NCBI GenBank assembly: GCA_019787685.1
Contig: JAHNUO010000013.1
Coordinates: 310,001-374,000 of the forward strand
Length of the DNA: 64,000 nt
Direction of reading: 5' to 3'
Source: Chiua virens
Lineage: Eukaryota > Basidiomycota > Agaricomycetes > Boletales > Boletaceae
Numbering within the stretch: position 1 is the stretch's first letter; each line of letters begins with the position of its first letter. The notes beneath the pieces are model-generated. The model searched no databases. It was not told the DNA's origin and saw only the letters and a list, made by a program, of their open reading frames with translations. The translations under genes were made by a program, and so were the position numbers. Below, in pieces: positions 12,701-22,944 of this stretch.

Positions 12701-14003
12701 GTCGTCTCTTCTCTGTTTCATTATTTCATCGTGGGCTTGGTTCCAGGCGTCCGAGGCGTACAGTTCATCATAGACACGTTGCTGGCGACCAGTGACCGGA
12801 GATTTCCAAATCCTTTTGAAAGGGGTGAAATGGAAACTCTTCGATGATACCTCTGCGAATACTGCTCGTACGACATCCATGATAGGCCTATAACGAAGAC
12901 CATCCACAGAGAACGTCAGTCCATTGCCTTCGACCTTCTTTTCCCTTGTGGGTACTGATATGTCGACCGATGTACGTTTCCATCTGTCGACCCCGAAGAC
13001 ATCTCCTGTCGGTATTTCCTTCTCAGCAGCGTCAAACCGAGATGTTTCTCTGGAGGAGTCAAACCTAGACAGATCCTGGATGTCGAAGTCGGGGGCTTGG
13101 AGGACCTCATGGACCAGTCGGGTGATTTCTGAATCAGATTTCTGAGTACTTCCGGTGTTTTTCCAGGTCATGAGTCGCCAGATAGACATATTGGACCATG
13201 GCCAAGGCGGGACGTAGTCACCATGCAATGCCTTGGCCGAGCTAGGGAGAATGTCCTGGCTAGACTGAGACAATTCCTCCATAGAAACAAAAGAGTCGGG
13301 ATCGTGCGATGGGCGATGGCGATATGCACGCGCAATGCCGAACTTATTGAACTGTGTGGTGAAGGAATCCCACACGTGCAGAAAGACACGTGGGATAATG
13401 GAAGTGGTCGCAGGGGCAGGATGGGGGTCAATTGCTGGCAACGGTGGCTCAGGGAGCAAGTCTCGATATTTTGCAGGCAGTCGTCGATTACGAGGGGGAA
13501 GGGGCTGGCTTGCGATCTCAGGGGCATCGGGTATTTGTTGCGAGGAAGATTCAATGGGCGCATCGGGTGTAACCTGCGAGGGTGGGGCATCTTGGGTATG
13601 GGCATGTGGTCGCTGCTGACTCGAAATGCCCTGATTCAGAAGGAGCAGGGTTTGAGCTGCAGGAAAGACTCGAAATGGGCAAGACCTCACCTCACTGACC
13701 TCCGTGACCAACGCCAAAGGACCAATACTCGAGGGCCCTGGAAGATTTGATTGCCTATCGCACTGGAATCCATCTGAGTAACACATTCAAAGAATTCATG
13801 ATAGAAAGCCGTACCTCATCAGCGCCAAGTCTGACCCGCTTGTTGGGAGGCTCCTCCGTCAACAGAAAGGTCGAACTAGCGCGTGCGAGTCGCTCAGCCT
13901 GTGCAGGACCGTAAACGTCGCACGTAGATCGATGCTGCGTCAGGCCCCTCCGGGATAAGAAGGTGCGGGAACAATCTGGGTGGCACCTGAAGGTAGTGGC
14001 CAT
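9796..14003 (-). mobile_element. Plavaka-type (CACTA-like) transposase gene, interrupted
   Basis: The minus strand carries the full order of a Plavaka transposase. Exon 1 13815-14003 starts MATTFRC with a C2H2-like finger (C-x3-C ... H-x4-C). Exon 2 12524-13762 includes PPWPWSNMS, FHFTPFKR, DEIMKQ and GLMFWSDSTRLAQFG. Exon 3 12241-12467 includes HCKRELIQAIW and RRVYPRIFTYSADYPEK. Further exons hold IRDKGCCPCPRC, LVVDLLHEFELG, FKTRELP, PKTFNLNTYKFHALGDYV and FGTTDS. A C-terminal block (10118-10693) has VNM at its end, followed by an acidic tail stopping at 9796. Known: Plavaka is an abundant Agaricomycete DNA transposon lineage. Odd: an in-frame TGA at 11236-11238 lies between ELAEVNAGR and KKEVHSAALLPK with no good intron to remove it, so the element is probably inactive. 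Terminal repeats were not found, so element ends are unknown. Confidence 0.8.
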
Positions 14004-14473
14004 CAGTGATAAGCTGTGGTACTGAAGTACGAGACGGTGGGAGTCCAAGCTTGAGATGAAGTTGGAGGCCGGGAGTGTCCTTGGGTTTTGTTCCCAATAG
14101 CGGCGGAGACCGATTGCTTCGATCTCAGAAAAGAACAAGAGCGTTGAGAAAATGAGGTGATGATGTGAGTGAAAGTATTGAGAACACGTTGCGATCAAAA
14201 GGGCAAGCACTCACCGCATGTTCTGATTGTAATGATGCCAATGAAAATGCTGAGGGCACGTTGGAATCAGAAGCGACGTAAGCACTCACTTGTTGACACC
14301 GCAAGTTCTGGGCTGTAATCTGAGGGGTTAACCGCTCAACGTCACTGGACGTACCTGATGTAAGGCAAGGATTCTACAAACTATAGGCCAAAAGATCGCC
14401 GCAATGTTGTAAGTGAAAACGGATTATACATAAACAATAAAAGAAAAACGCTACATCATGCTGGTAAAAAAAA

Positions 14474-16565
14474 CTACAGATCGTGATACTCTAAGGGAAA
14501 CCGATGGGGAACGAGAGGAGGACGGCCAAAATAATCAAAAAACGTCTGGATGTAAAAAAGACACGCCCGAGACATGATCTCATAGGCTTCCACGCACTTC
14601 GATCCTGGCTTTAAATTAATGTACGAAAAAGAAGGATGCGCGTTCGGCCAGGTGGAGAGAAGCAGACAAAATGCATGTAAGACCCGTTCGTCGTCAGGAA
14701 AACTGTCTGTCAGCCCGAGATTGCCAGCTCTGGATGGGAGAGGCTCCGACCACAGCACGAGACCCGAACTGCCCAAGAAAATACCATGAAGGAAGCCGAG
14801 TCGTTCTGTACGATGTTCAGCCCACAAGCGAGGATTGAGGACTTGATCGAGAGCACACAGCTCGTATCGCCAACCAGTCTCGTAGATCTCCCATAGGATA
14901 GCTTTGACGAGGCGGGGTGGGGGGTTGGTCAGCGAGGGGATTGAAATCAATTTGCCGCGCCAATCCACCTGTTCTGTGGGGGCGTAACTAGATCCTTGCG
15001 TCAGGGCAGCAACCTCGTCACCAAGAGCATCCAGCACAGCCAGTTTACGACCCTTGGCAGAATCGCTGCGGCTTGTGACCGCAGTTTCGAGCTCTTCCCT
15101 GAAGGGCACGCCATGGAGTATCTCCCTCCACTGTTGGGGAGATGGGAATCGAGCGGGGGGGTCGTGATCGAGCCGACGAATCCACATAGGACGAATTGCA
15201 AGCCAGTTTGTCATAAACAGCTGGCGGCGCTCAGGGGCTTGTGGCGAGATAAGTAGGGCTGGTTCTGGGACACAATATCCCTGATCCACCAAGCCCTTCT
15301 TCACCCTGGACGGGTCTTTGTCGACACGTTTCAATGCGTTTTCCCACACGCGGAAGGAGAGCGGCATATCGGGCACGCACAGCTCTGCCCACTTGTCACG
15401 ACCTGCAGAGTTTGCTTCACAATGGGTTAGCCCACGCCTTATCGATAATGTCGGTAGATATCACCTACCTGACTGGGGTCGACCGTGCTTCTGCTTCTGC
15501 TTCTTCTCTGCTCTCCTGGACTGAGCTTGAGAGGGCATTTTACCCGCTTGCGAGGAGAGTTGAGGGGTGGAGGGATCGGGAATACTGGAGTTCTGATTTG
15601 CAGAACCTGTGTAGGCGCGCCGCGTGTGGAAATGACGATTGAAACCTCCTCGTCCGTGATAGAGATTGTTGAAAGGTCGTGCAGGTTTGCCAGCTTCGGT
15701 GTACATGCTACGGATAATATCATCGGGGAACGTGAACTTGACCGGTCTCTCGATGTTGGTCTCAGGGGTGATAGTGTGGCAGGGACGGATCAGCCATACT
15801 GGCACACCCGCGTGGAAGAGATCGTCGCAAGTTTTCGTCTCTTGCGTGAAACAACCCATCCAGTGGGACCGGACAGGAAGGGGGGGACCAGAAGGGTAGG
15901 CAACGCGAGGTTGAACATACATTACATAGTCGAGGAACGCCAAAGTGTCGAGGAAATACCGTTGAGCTTGAGCGACGAAGACAATGATATCACGGTAGGT
16001 AAGGGGATGGTTGAGGAGTAGCATGATGTCGTGTTTCAGGGACTGGACCATCCTACTCGCGATGTCTTGCTTGTCGCCACGGGTGTTTTTCCATTCCTTG
16101 TGGCGGTCAGATGCAATCCGAAGTAAGGAAGCGACACCGATTGCCTTTTCTTGCTTCAGCTTCCCAACCTGAAAGGCAGCGTGGGGAATGGGCTCGAAGT
16201 CTTCAGGTGTGGGGCGATACCATGCCCATGACAAAGGGTCGGGCGCCGGATAGTTTTCCTTGTGACGGATACAGACGGCGTAACGGTACTCTTCGCAGTA
16301 CATCTGTGGCCATTGGAAACAGTCCGCGGCACCAAATCGTCCGTCTGCTCGAGCACATAGTTCCTCTTTGCCATTATGGGGTTCGGGGACGAAAGACATG
16401 TTGGGCGAGGTGTAGATGGTCGTAGTACCATAATCTGTAGCAATTGATTTGGCATCCAAGCTTTTGTACGTAGCTGGTGTACTGTGTGGGTTTTGATGTC
16501 GAAAACAGAGTGAGACAGGGCTTACGATCATGAGCGCGAGTTTGGGGGGTAAATTTCGAGGCCAT
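14474..16565 (-). CDS. Uncharacterised Agaricomycete-type protein, 657 aa
   Basis: Three exons splice cleanly: 16526-16565 (MASKFTPQTRAHD), 15469-16473, 14474-15402, giving 657 codons plus stop. Exon 2 contains HWMGCFTQETKTCDDLFHAG, GVPVWLIRPC and FNRHFHTRRAY, then a basic Lys/Arg/Gln-rich stretch. Exon 3 contains DQGYCVPEPALL, LRTERLGFLHGIF-like sequence, SGLVLWSEP and YIQTFFDYFGRPP. Known, from memory of the group: proteins with this 'VP-VWL-R ... RHxHTRR ... QTFFDYFGRPP' order are highly multiplied in mushroom genomes and unassigned in function. I see no signal peptide, membrane segment or catalytic motif. Its neighbours are a transposase downstream and two further unknown intact genes upstream on the same strand. 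It could be transposon cargo or a domesticated gene. Confidence 0.75.
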
Positions 16566-16720
16566 AGTGGGTTGGGGGGGGGAAGAATGGGGCTAAAATA
16601 TTGGTTAGGATCATGCCAATGAACTAAGGGTTAGGTACTGTACCTGGATTGATGGTAGCAGAGTCTAATTCACTCAGAGGTGCGAGATGGTGCGGCGACG
16701 AGGCAGACCAGAACGACGGG

Positions 16721-17020
16721 AGGGTGGAACCAGAGGGGAAGCGCTTCAAAGGGTCTTCAACCCTACTATCGCTCGATTCGTGATGGCGACAGGGCGACCC
16801 TATGGACACAAAGTCCAAAAGCGTTCTCTGTGCGACACAAAGTCAGACAACAAGAGAAGTTCGAGCGGCACAAAGCCAGCTCTGAATCGGGGCTTGGGAC
16901 AAGGAAGCGCGGGCGTCGGCGCAAGGTCTTGAGGGCAATGCACGTCGGTGGCAAGGAGGGCGGAGTCGTTGGAACGAGCGTCGGTCCAGGCGCAGGAGGC
17001 GTCGCGCAAAGTCTTTAGGA
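16721..17020 (-). repeat. Repeat R, copy 1 (inverted relative to copies 2 and 3)
   Basis: gcgcttcaaagggtcttcaa through the 'cacaaagtcc...cacaaagtca' block and on to gcaaggtcttgagggcaatg is repeated at 17485-17785 in inverted orientation and at 20860-21200. Together copies 1 and 2 form a ~1.06 kb inverted pair just upstream of the 657-aa gene. The 464 bp between them (17021-17484) hold no gene I can support. Confidence 0.65.
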
Positions 17021-17484
17021 TGAGCGATAATAAAGCAGGGGAGGTACTAGGCACGATCCAGGAAGACGTCGATGGTAGGCGGTGGCAAGGACGGAGATCT
17101 GACACTGAAAGTCGGTTGTCCATGATTGATAATGTTTGTCACTGTATAATAATCCACAATAACTCGTCGAAGTGTTGTGGACTCGTGTTGTTATTGTTGC
17201 TTGTTTACAAGCATCAAGTGCGGAATCTCTCCAACAGGTGGGAAGAAGCTTCCTGGAGGGTGCCAATGAGTACGGTGAGTCATCAATTCATCAATGGATC
17301 ACTGAGTTCTAACTGAGTCGTTTTCTGCGACAAGGCTAGTTGCGCCGTTGGTGGTAAGGTCTCGGAGCATGGTTGGGGCTCGGTACGTCCCCGAATGCGA
17401 GTTCTCATAGACTGCTCGTGCTAACCAGTGTCCGTATCCATTCCATCCACGCTGGGGTCCCATCTTCAAGATCAACGCCTCCCG

Positions 17485-17785
17485 TGCCCAGTTGTTGACG
17501 CACCCCCCGACCCTCAAGATCGACATCTCTCGTGCCTAGTTGCTCACGCACTACTCCGAATCCGTCCTTGCCACGCCCACATTCAAGACCTTGCGCCGTC
17601 CACGGATCACCGGATCTTACTGAGTTGGCTCTGTGCCGCTCGAACCTCTCTGTCGTCTGACTTTGTGTCGCACAGAGAACGCTTTTGGACTTTGTGTCCA
17701 TAGGGTCGCCCTGTCGCCATCACGAATCGAGCGATAGTAGGGTTGAAGACCCTTTGAAGCGCTTCCCCTCTACGTCCACCCTCTC
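17485..17785 (+). repeat. Repeat R, copy 2
   Basis: Inverted counterpart of 16721-17020 and direct counterpart of 20860-21200. The core 'ctttgtgtcgcacagagaac ... gactttgtgtccatagggtc' is nearly identical in all copies. Internal short reiterations of 'cctcaagatcgacatctctc'-type sequence also occur. No plausible protein. Confidence 0.65.
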
Positions 17786-17917
17786 TTCGCCCACTTCACC
17801 GAAGTAAGTACAGCACCAAAGTCCCTCTACTAATGTACCTCCTCCTCATCATACTCGCCACTGCCATCCCCAGCGTGCTTGACATCGCCTCTAACACCCC
17901 CTGCATCTCGGATCACC

Positions 17918-19508
17918 CTACTCAGACCACGCAGCTGGATCGACCTCGACCAATCTCTGGCCCATTATCCATTCCTGGATTTGATCCAGCTGTAGCTTCT
18001 CCCCCTCGTCTTCCCTCAAACGTTTGATCATATCCTTCGCCCTGCGGTAGTCATCCCGCCACATGGCTGGTTTGACCTCCTGTCTCTCCATCCGACCTTC
18101 GCGGTAATCACGGGCCGATGCAGCGATCGCTGCTACCCCCAACGCAAAGAGATTGTCCAGCGCTGGGTGGGGGTCTGAGGGGTCGATGAAAGTCCATAAC
18201 GTCGGTGAGTGAACATATAGATGTTCGATCACCAAATCCTGAAAGTAGCCTGCGGTGAAGAGGGGAGAGGTGGGTCCGTCGCGCAGATGGTCGTAGCCCT
18301 GTATGATTTCATTTGCCCTTGCAGCACGGTAAGCAATAGCCTCTTCTGGTGTGCAGCTAGGCTCCCCCCACTGAAACCTTTTTCGCAGTCCGAGAGTGGA
18401 GTTCGCGTGAGACGCAACATAGCTTTTCCATTGCTGTAGTATGTCACTGATGGGTCGCGCCGTTTCCTTGCGCAATGTTTTGGGAGTCTCGACGGGTGAA
18501 GCACCCAACAGTGAATTCATGGCGCTGTTCATGGCATCCACGATCAGGTTTTTCCGTACAGTCTCCGTCATGACGGCTTCCCCCGTAACCATTTTATTTT
18601 GCACGTAGGCTTTGGCACGCTTGATGACCCCTGTAACAGCGATCGCCGATAGCGTTACACAGGGCTCAACAGGTGTGCCATCGTTGCCGTTGCCGTTGTG
18701 AGACAGTGCAGCTCTTGACTGACTGCTGCGAGGTTCACGTTTCTTGATCGATTTTTTTAGCATCTTATCAAGTCGAAACGTTTCGACAACACTCACTCGT
18801 TTTTTAGGTGCTGGCTTTGGTGGGGGCAAGACGTGTTGAGTAGTAGGGGGAGCTGATGGAGCGGCGCCGATCATTGAATCGGCTGGATAAGTTTCCTGAG
18901 CCCTCAAATCGGCTTGTTGAGCACCAAAGAAGTCGAGGGATGAAGTTGCGGAGCCTTGGTGAAGGGGAAAGTGCGAGGAAGGGTTGATCTGTGGGTCCAT
19001 AATTGCCCCGATGGTTGAATCATCCGCTTGTGGACCGAATGCTGACACAGGATCGGCAGAGAACCACGAAGCATTGTGTGCTGGAGGGTGCACGCCAGCG
19101 TGATGCCTCCAACTGATGGCTTGTTGAGCACCATTGGAGTCAAAGGATGAAGGTGTGGAGCCTTCGTAAAGTGGAAAGTGCGAGGAAGGGTTGATCGGTG
19201 CGTGGATGACTGCCCCAATGGTTGAATTGTCCACTTGTGGACCGAAAGCTGACACGGGATGATGATGAACAGGGAACCACTCAGCGCCATCAGTCGGGAT
19301 GCCAGCGTCGATGGATGAAGACACGGCCGCAGGGTTAGGCTGTAAATCTTGGGCGGGATCCTCGAAAGTGACGGTTGGATTTTCCCTGCCAGTGGAAGCT
19401 GCGGATACCGGTGATTGGTGCGATGTATGCTGATAGTAGTACTAGAAAATAATTTATAGACGTTGGTCTATAGAGAGACATACTTACCTGGGGGTTTGTG
19501 TGTGCCAT
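17918..19508 (-). CDS. DUF6532-like protein, 514 aa
   Basis: Two exons: a 21-nt first exon 19488-19508 (MAHTNPQ) and 17918-19441. The phases agree. The N-terminal third is low complexity and holds a tandem duplication of about 47 residues (VSAFGPQ...NPSSHFPL...GAQQA, twice). A basic linker (KKRVSVVETFRLDKMLKKSI, KKREPR) follows. The C-terminal ~300 residues (RAKAYVQNKMVTGEAVMTE, DAMNSAMNSLL, AGYFQDLVIEHLYV, DNLFALGVAAIAASARDYREG) resemble the DUF6532 alpha-helical domain common in mushrooms. Function unknown; no signal peptide. It lies 131 bp from the next gene upstream (start at 20689), same strand, so the two may be co-inherited. The DUF assignment is from memory of conserved patterns and is moderate. 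Confidence 0.65.
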
Positions 19509-19638
19509 TGTCAAGCGAGTATCAGCGGTAGTCAGAAGAAATGGTCCAATTAGATGTACGACGTTAGTCTATTCATAGCATCAGGATGACAACATGCATA
19601 CACAGACTCGTAAGGCAATGATTCAGAATAATACAAGA

Positions 19639-20689
19639 TTACAATGGAGAGGACACCTGGGATTCTGCGGAATGGGGGGAGAGCGGTGATCCATCTTCAG
19701 TACCTTCCTCGGACGATGTCCTCTCCGAATCGCTAAATCCGCTGAAATGCTCCTCCGAATCATGAGATACACGGACTTTCCCAACACCGCCTCTTTCGAA
19801 CAGGTCTGAAACCCGTAGACCAATCACATCCTGCATTTCACCCAATTGTGCCTCGGAAATGGCCAACGCCGTAAGCTGCTCCAAATGAGTGTCCCTGTAA
19901 AATTGCTTGCTATCTTCAACATCTTCTAGGCCGCGAGCACCGAGGACTTGATCAAGTAGATTCAGGTATGCCCCACTGACGGCGTGGGCTCCAGCATGCT
20001 GGTCATGCATGTTGGTCAGAAAGACCATATGCTGCTCCGATGATTTCATTTCTGCCTTGGCGAGTGCAAGCCGTAGGGCAATGCACTCGTGATCCGCCCG
20101 TTTGGATTCAAGTGCCGACAGTAAAATGGTGTCGGGCATGGCAGAAAGGGCCTCAATGAGCTCCTCCTTCTTCTATTTGCATGTGAGTTAGTTGGCGGGC
20201 CCACATAATGTTACAACGTACCTGCTCTACTTCGTCAAGCGTGACATCGGTGGGGGACATAATCCCAAGTGACCGTGCTGCATAGTACAGCGCAGGGGGG
20301 ACAGGCCCTTTTCCCCTGGGAATGTAAGGATGGTAATGGTATCGTCGCTTTGAATTCGACGAGGAATGGGACGTAAGTAAAGCGACCCGTTTGTTTCGAC
20401 GATTGTCGGGAGAAGAGGGAGGAGTGGTTTCAGGGTAGCGACTGTGAGGATAAGTCTCGGAAAAGGGCATGTTGTGCTGATCGAAACGACCGTGGGGGGC
20501 CCGGGATGGGGACTTGTCAATGGACTTAGATTGTGGAGACGCTGCGGCGGCAAGAGAGTCGTCTTCCTTCGGACTGGGTAAGGAAGATGATTTTGCTGAA
20601 TCGACCGACGAGGTAAGGGAGGGGCTACGAGATTCAGATAGATGGTCACTGAGGGGCATGATATGACATACGGTCTGAGACTGCGGCAT
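19639..20689 (-). CDS. Uncharacterised protein, 333 aa
   Basis: Two exons, 20222-20689 and 19639-20172, joined in phase at EVEQ|KKEEL. The N-terminal half is Ser/Pro-rich and disordered-looking (SESRSPSLTSSVDSAKSSS), followed by a basic segment (NRRNKRVALL, SNSKRRYHYHPYIPRGK). The middle is helical and charged (ALRLALAKAEMKSSEQH), and the C terminus is acidic Ser-rich. I do not recognise a catalytic family. Same strand and tight spacing to the DUF6532-like gene suggest a paired unit. Confidence 0.6.
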
Positions 20690-20859
20690 TCACTATCGAT
20701 TACACACGTACATTAAATGGAGAGCACAGCTGTGTCGGAGTGAGTATCTGAGTTTGAAAGACGAGAAAACCGATAACAGAGAAGCAGAGTTGATGTGACC
20801 ACTGTCCCAACATTCACATTGCTCACTGCCTCGCGTCGCGCATTCCCCATCCTTGTCAC

Positions 20860-21200
20860 CGCCCACCCTCAAGATTGATGCCTCCCGTGCCCAGTTGCTC
20901 ACGTCGCAACTCCCACGCTTAAGACTTTGCGCCGCACGTTCCGAACATCCTCCCAGAAGACCCTGACTCCGCCCTCCTTGCCATCGACGTGCATTGCCCT
21001 CAAGACCTTGCGCCGACGCCTGCGCTTCCTCGTCCCAAGCTCCCCGATTCAGAGCTGGCTTTGTGCCGCTCGAACCTCTCTGTTGTCTGACTTTGTGTCG
21101 CACAGAGAACGCTTTTGGACTTTGTGTCCATAGGGTCGCCCCGTCACCACCTCGAATCGAGCGACAGTGGGGTTGAGGACCCTTTGAAGCGCCGAGGATA
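20860..21200 (+). repeat. Repeat R, copy 3
   Basis: Direct repeat of 17485-17785, extending a little further (includes the 'gccctcaagaccttgcgccg' part present in copy 1). Copies 2 and 3 bracket the DUF6532-like and 333-aa genes. Confidence 0.6.
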
Positions 21201-21474
21201 TGCACCTCATACGTTCGCTCTGGATCTATACCACTGAACTCGCTCTCGTACGGTGCCAATACCCCCAATGCATCTACTGTATAACGCTAATCTCTCTTTC
21301 GTCATAGCAAAACACGTATCCTTGATGACCATCAACCGAGGTATGTACAGCACAAAAGTCATACCACAGTACTAATAGACCTTGGGAACTGCGCTAATTG
21401 AAGTTATATCCTCTAACCCTGTAGGACGTTCTACTGTAGTGACTCCAGTGAAGGTTAGTCTCATTCCGGAAGCA

Positions 21475-22326
21475 TCATCGATGATACTTACTGTTGTTCT
21501 CCTTGCGCCAGGCGATTACGCGCTCTGCACGCAGCCAAAAGCCGCCATTCAGCTTCCTTGACGACGTGCTTGCTTGGCAAAGCAGGACTATTCTCGGGTC
21601 ATCTAACCTCTGTTTGAGTAGACTCTTGATCGCCATGGGTTGATCTTCGATTTCATCCAACCACAGCAAAATCAGCTTTAAATTTTGGCGTTGGAGGAGT
21701 GTCAGCAAGCTGGTAGCCGTGCGACTCATTTTCCAGGGCATTGAAAGGTGTGTCAAGCGGTTTAAATATTGGAACCCATTAGTAACTGTCTCCCAGGCCG
21801 AGTCAGTGGTCAGATCCAGGTGTGTAACACGATGGAAGGCAGGCGCATCAGGAAGATGTACGAAGCGCGTTTGAAAAAACAGAGCAGGATTGACCGAGAG
21901 GTATCTCAGGTACGTGAGATTATTGAGTGCATCGAGGATGACGTAGAATCGACGGGGGCTGTTACATCCCCCATGTAGGACGAAGTGGATCAGACGAGGG
22001 CAGTGATGGAGGAGTATTGCAACAGTGTGAGGGGAGACAGGCATGCCGATATACAGGTATAGGACCATCTTCGACCTCGTGGTGAGCGAAAGTAAGAGGC
22101 TCTTTGCGTGGGCCTCGGAAGAGATACTGATTTTATTGTAGAGGATAGGCTCCACCCTTCGCAGGAATAATTTCAGCTCATGTAAGATGACAGTTAGGAA
22201 CCGTTACCATTCATGCACGCGACGAGCTACCCGCATGTACTTAGCCAGCTCGCGCGGCTTTTTACTCGCTAACGAAAAAACCATTTTCTCTAGCTCGACG
22301 GGCAGTTCCTTCCTGTCCGAAGCCAT
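21475..22326 (-). CDS. F-box/LRR-like protein of the Agaricomycete type, 266 aa
   Basis: Exon 1 22208-22326 (MASDRKELPVELEKMVFSLA) joins in phase (TG|G = Trp) to exon 2 21475-22156, giving 266 codons plus stop. The start ELPVELEKMVF is a short F-box-like helix. The body has leucine-rich, F-box-family phrases: HCPRLIHFVLHGG, LNNLTYLRYLSVNP, RVTHLDLTTDSAW and a C-terminal WLRAERVIAW. Known: such proteins are very numerous in mushrooms and are thought to be substrate adaptors of SCF ubiquitin ligases; no substrate can be inferred. A GTAAGT sequence near the 3' end (NNSKYHR stop) could mark one more intron, so the exact C terminus is uncertain. The frame is intact. Confidence 0.7.
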
Positions 22327-22605
22327 AGCCATAGCGAACAGTGAAAGGTGGGGATGGCGGGGGTATGAAGTAGACCTCGGGAATGTAAAGATAGGTATTT
22401 ATTCCGTGTTTGATTTACTGGGGTAACTTGCTATAAAACACAATCCTGACATGATAATCTCCAGGATAGTGACGCAAACGTAATGTCACTTCGTTGCAGG
22501 TGGCCAGCCGGAAAACTTTTAATTATTTCAATCGCTTCGCTGGTCAGCCTTTTGCTATATACCTGACTTTCATACGACGCTACTTCTGCTTTCGGACGAC
22601 AAGAA

Positions 22606-22835
22606 GAGGCTTTGGTATAGCCATGGCCATGTCATTCGCGTGGCATTGCCCGGCAGCAATTCAGACGTATGTCTTTCCATTTCGGCACAACAAAGAGGCA
22701 TTGGTATGGCCACGGCAATGCGATGCGTGCGGCATTGTCCGGTAGCGGCGCTACCCAGCTCCTTCCATCTCGGGTGACAGGGAGGCTTTGGCGTGGCCAT
22801 GGCCATGGCATGTGTGCGTGGCATTGTCCGGTGGA
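22606..22835. repeat. Three diverged ~88-bp tandem repeats
   Basis: Units begin at 22606, 22695 and 22782 with gaggctttggtatagccatg-like sequence and share 'gcgtggcattgcccgg'. Spacing is 89 and 87 bp. The CCATGGCCATGG-type core is partly palindromic. It lies in the gap between the F-box-like and DUF6698-like genes. Confidence 0.7.
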
Positions 22836-22944
22836 TTATAGATTCTCTGGTCAGTTTGTCCACGTGAGCACCTTCTGAAATACCTTGAAAACATTGCTCG
22901 TGCATCGTTACCTCCATTCTGTCTTCCCCATCTCACCCTGAACA

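Noticed and set aside
16680..17018. Plus-strand ORFs of 80-112 codons across repeat R copy 1
   Set aside because: The frames are not kept in copies 2 and 3, so R is not coding.
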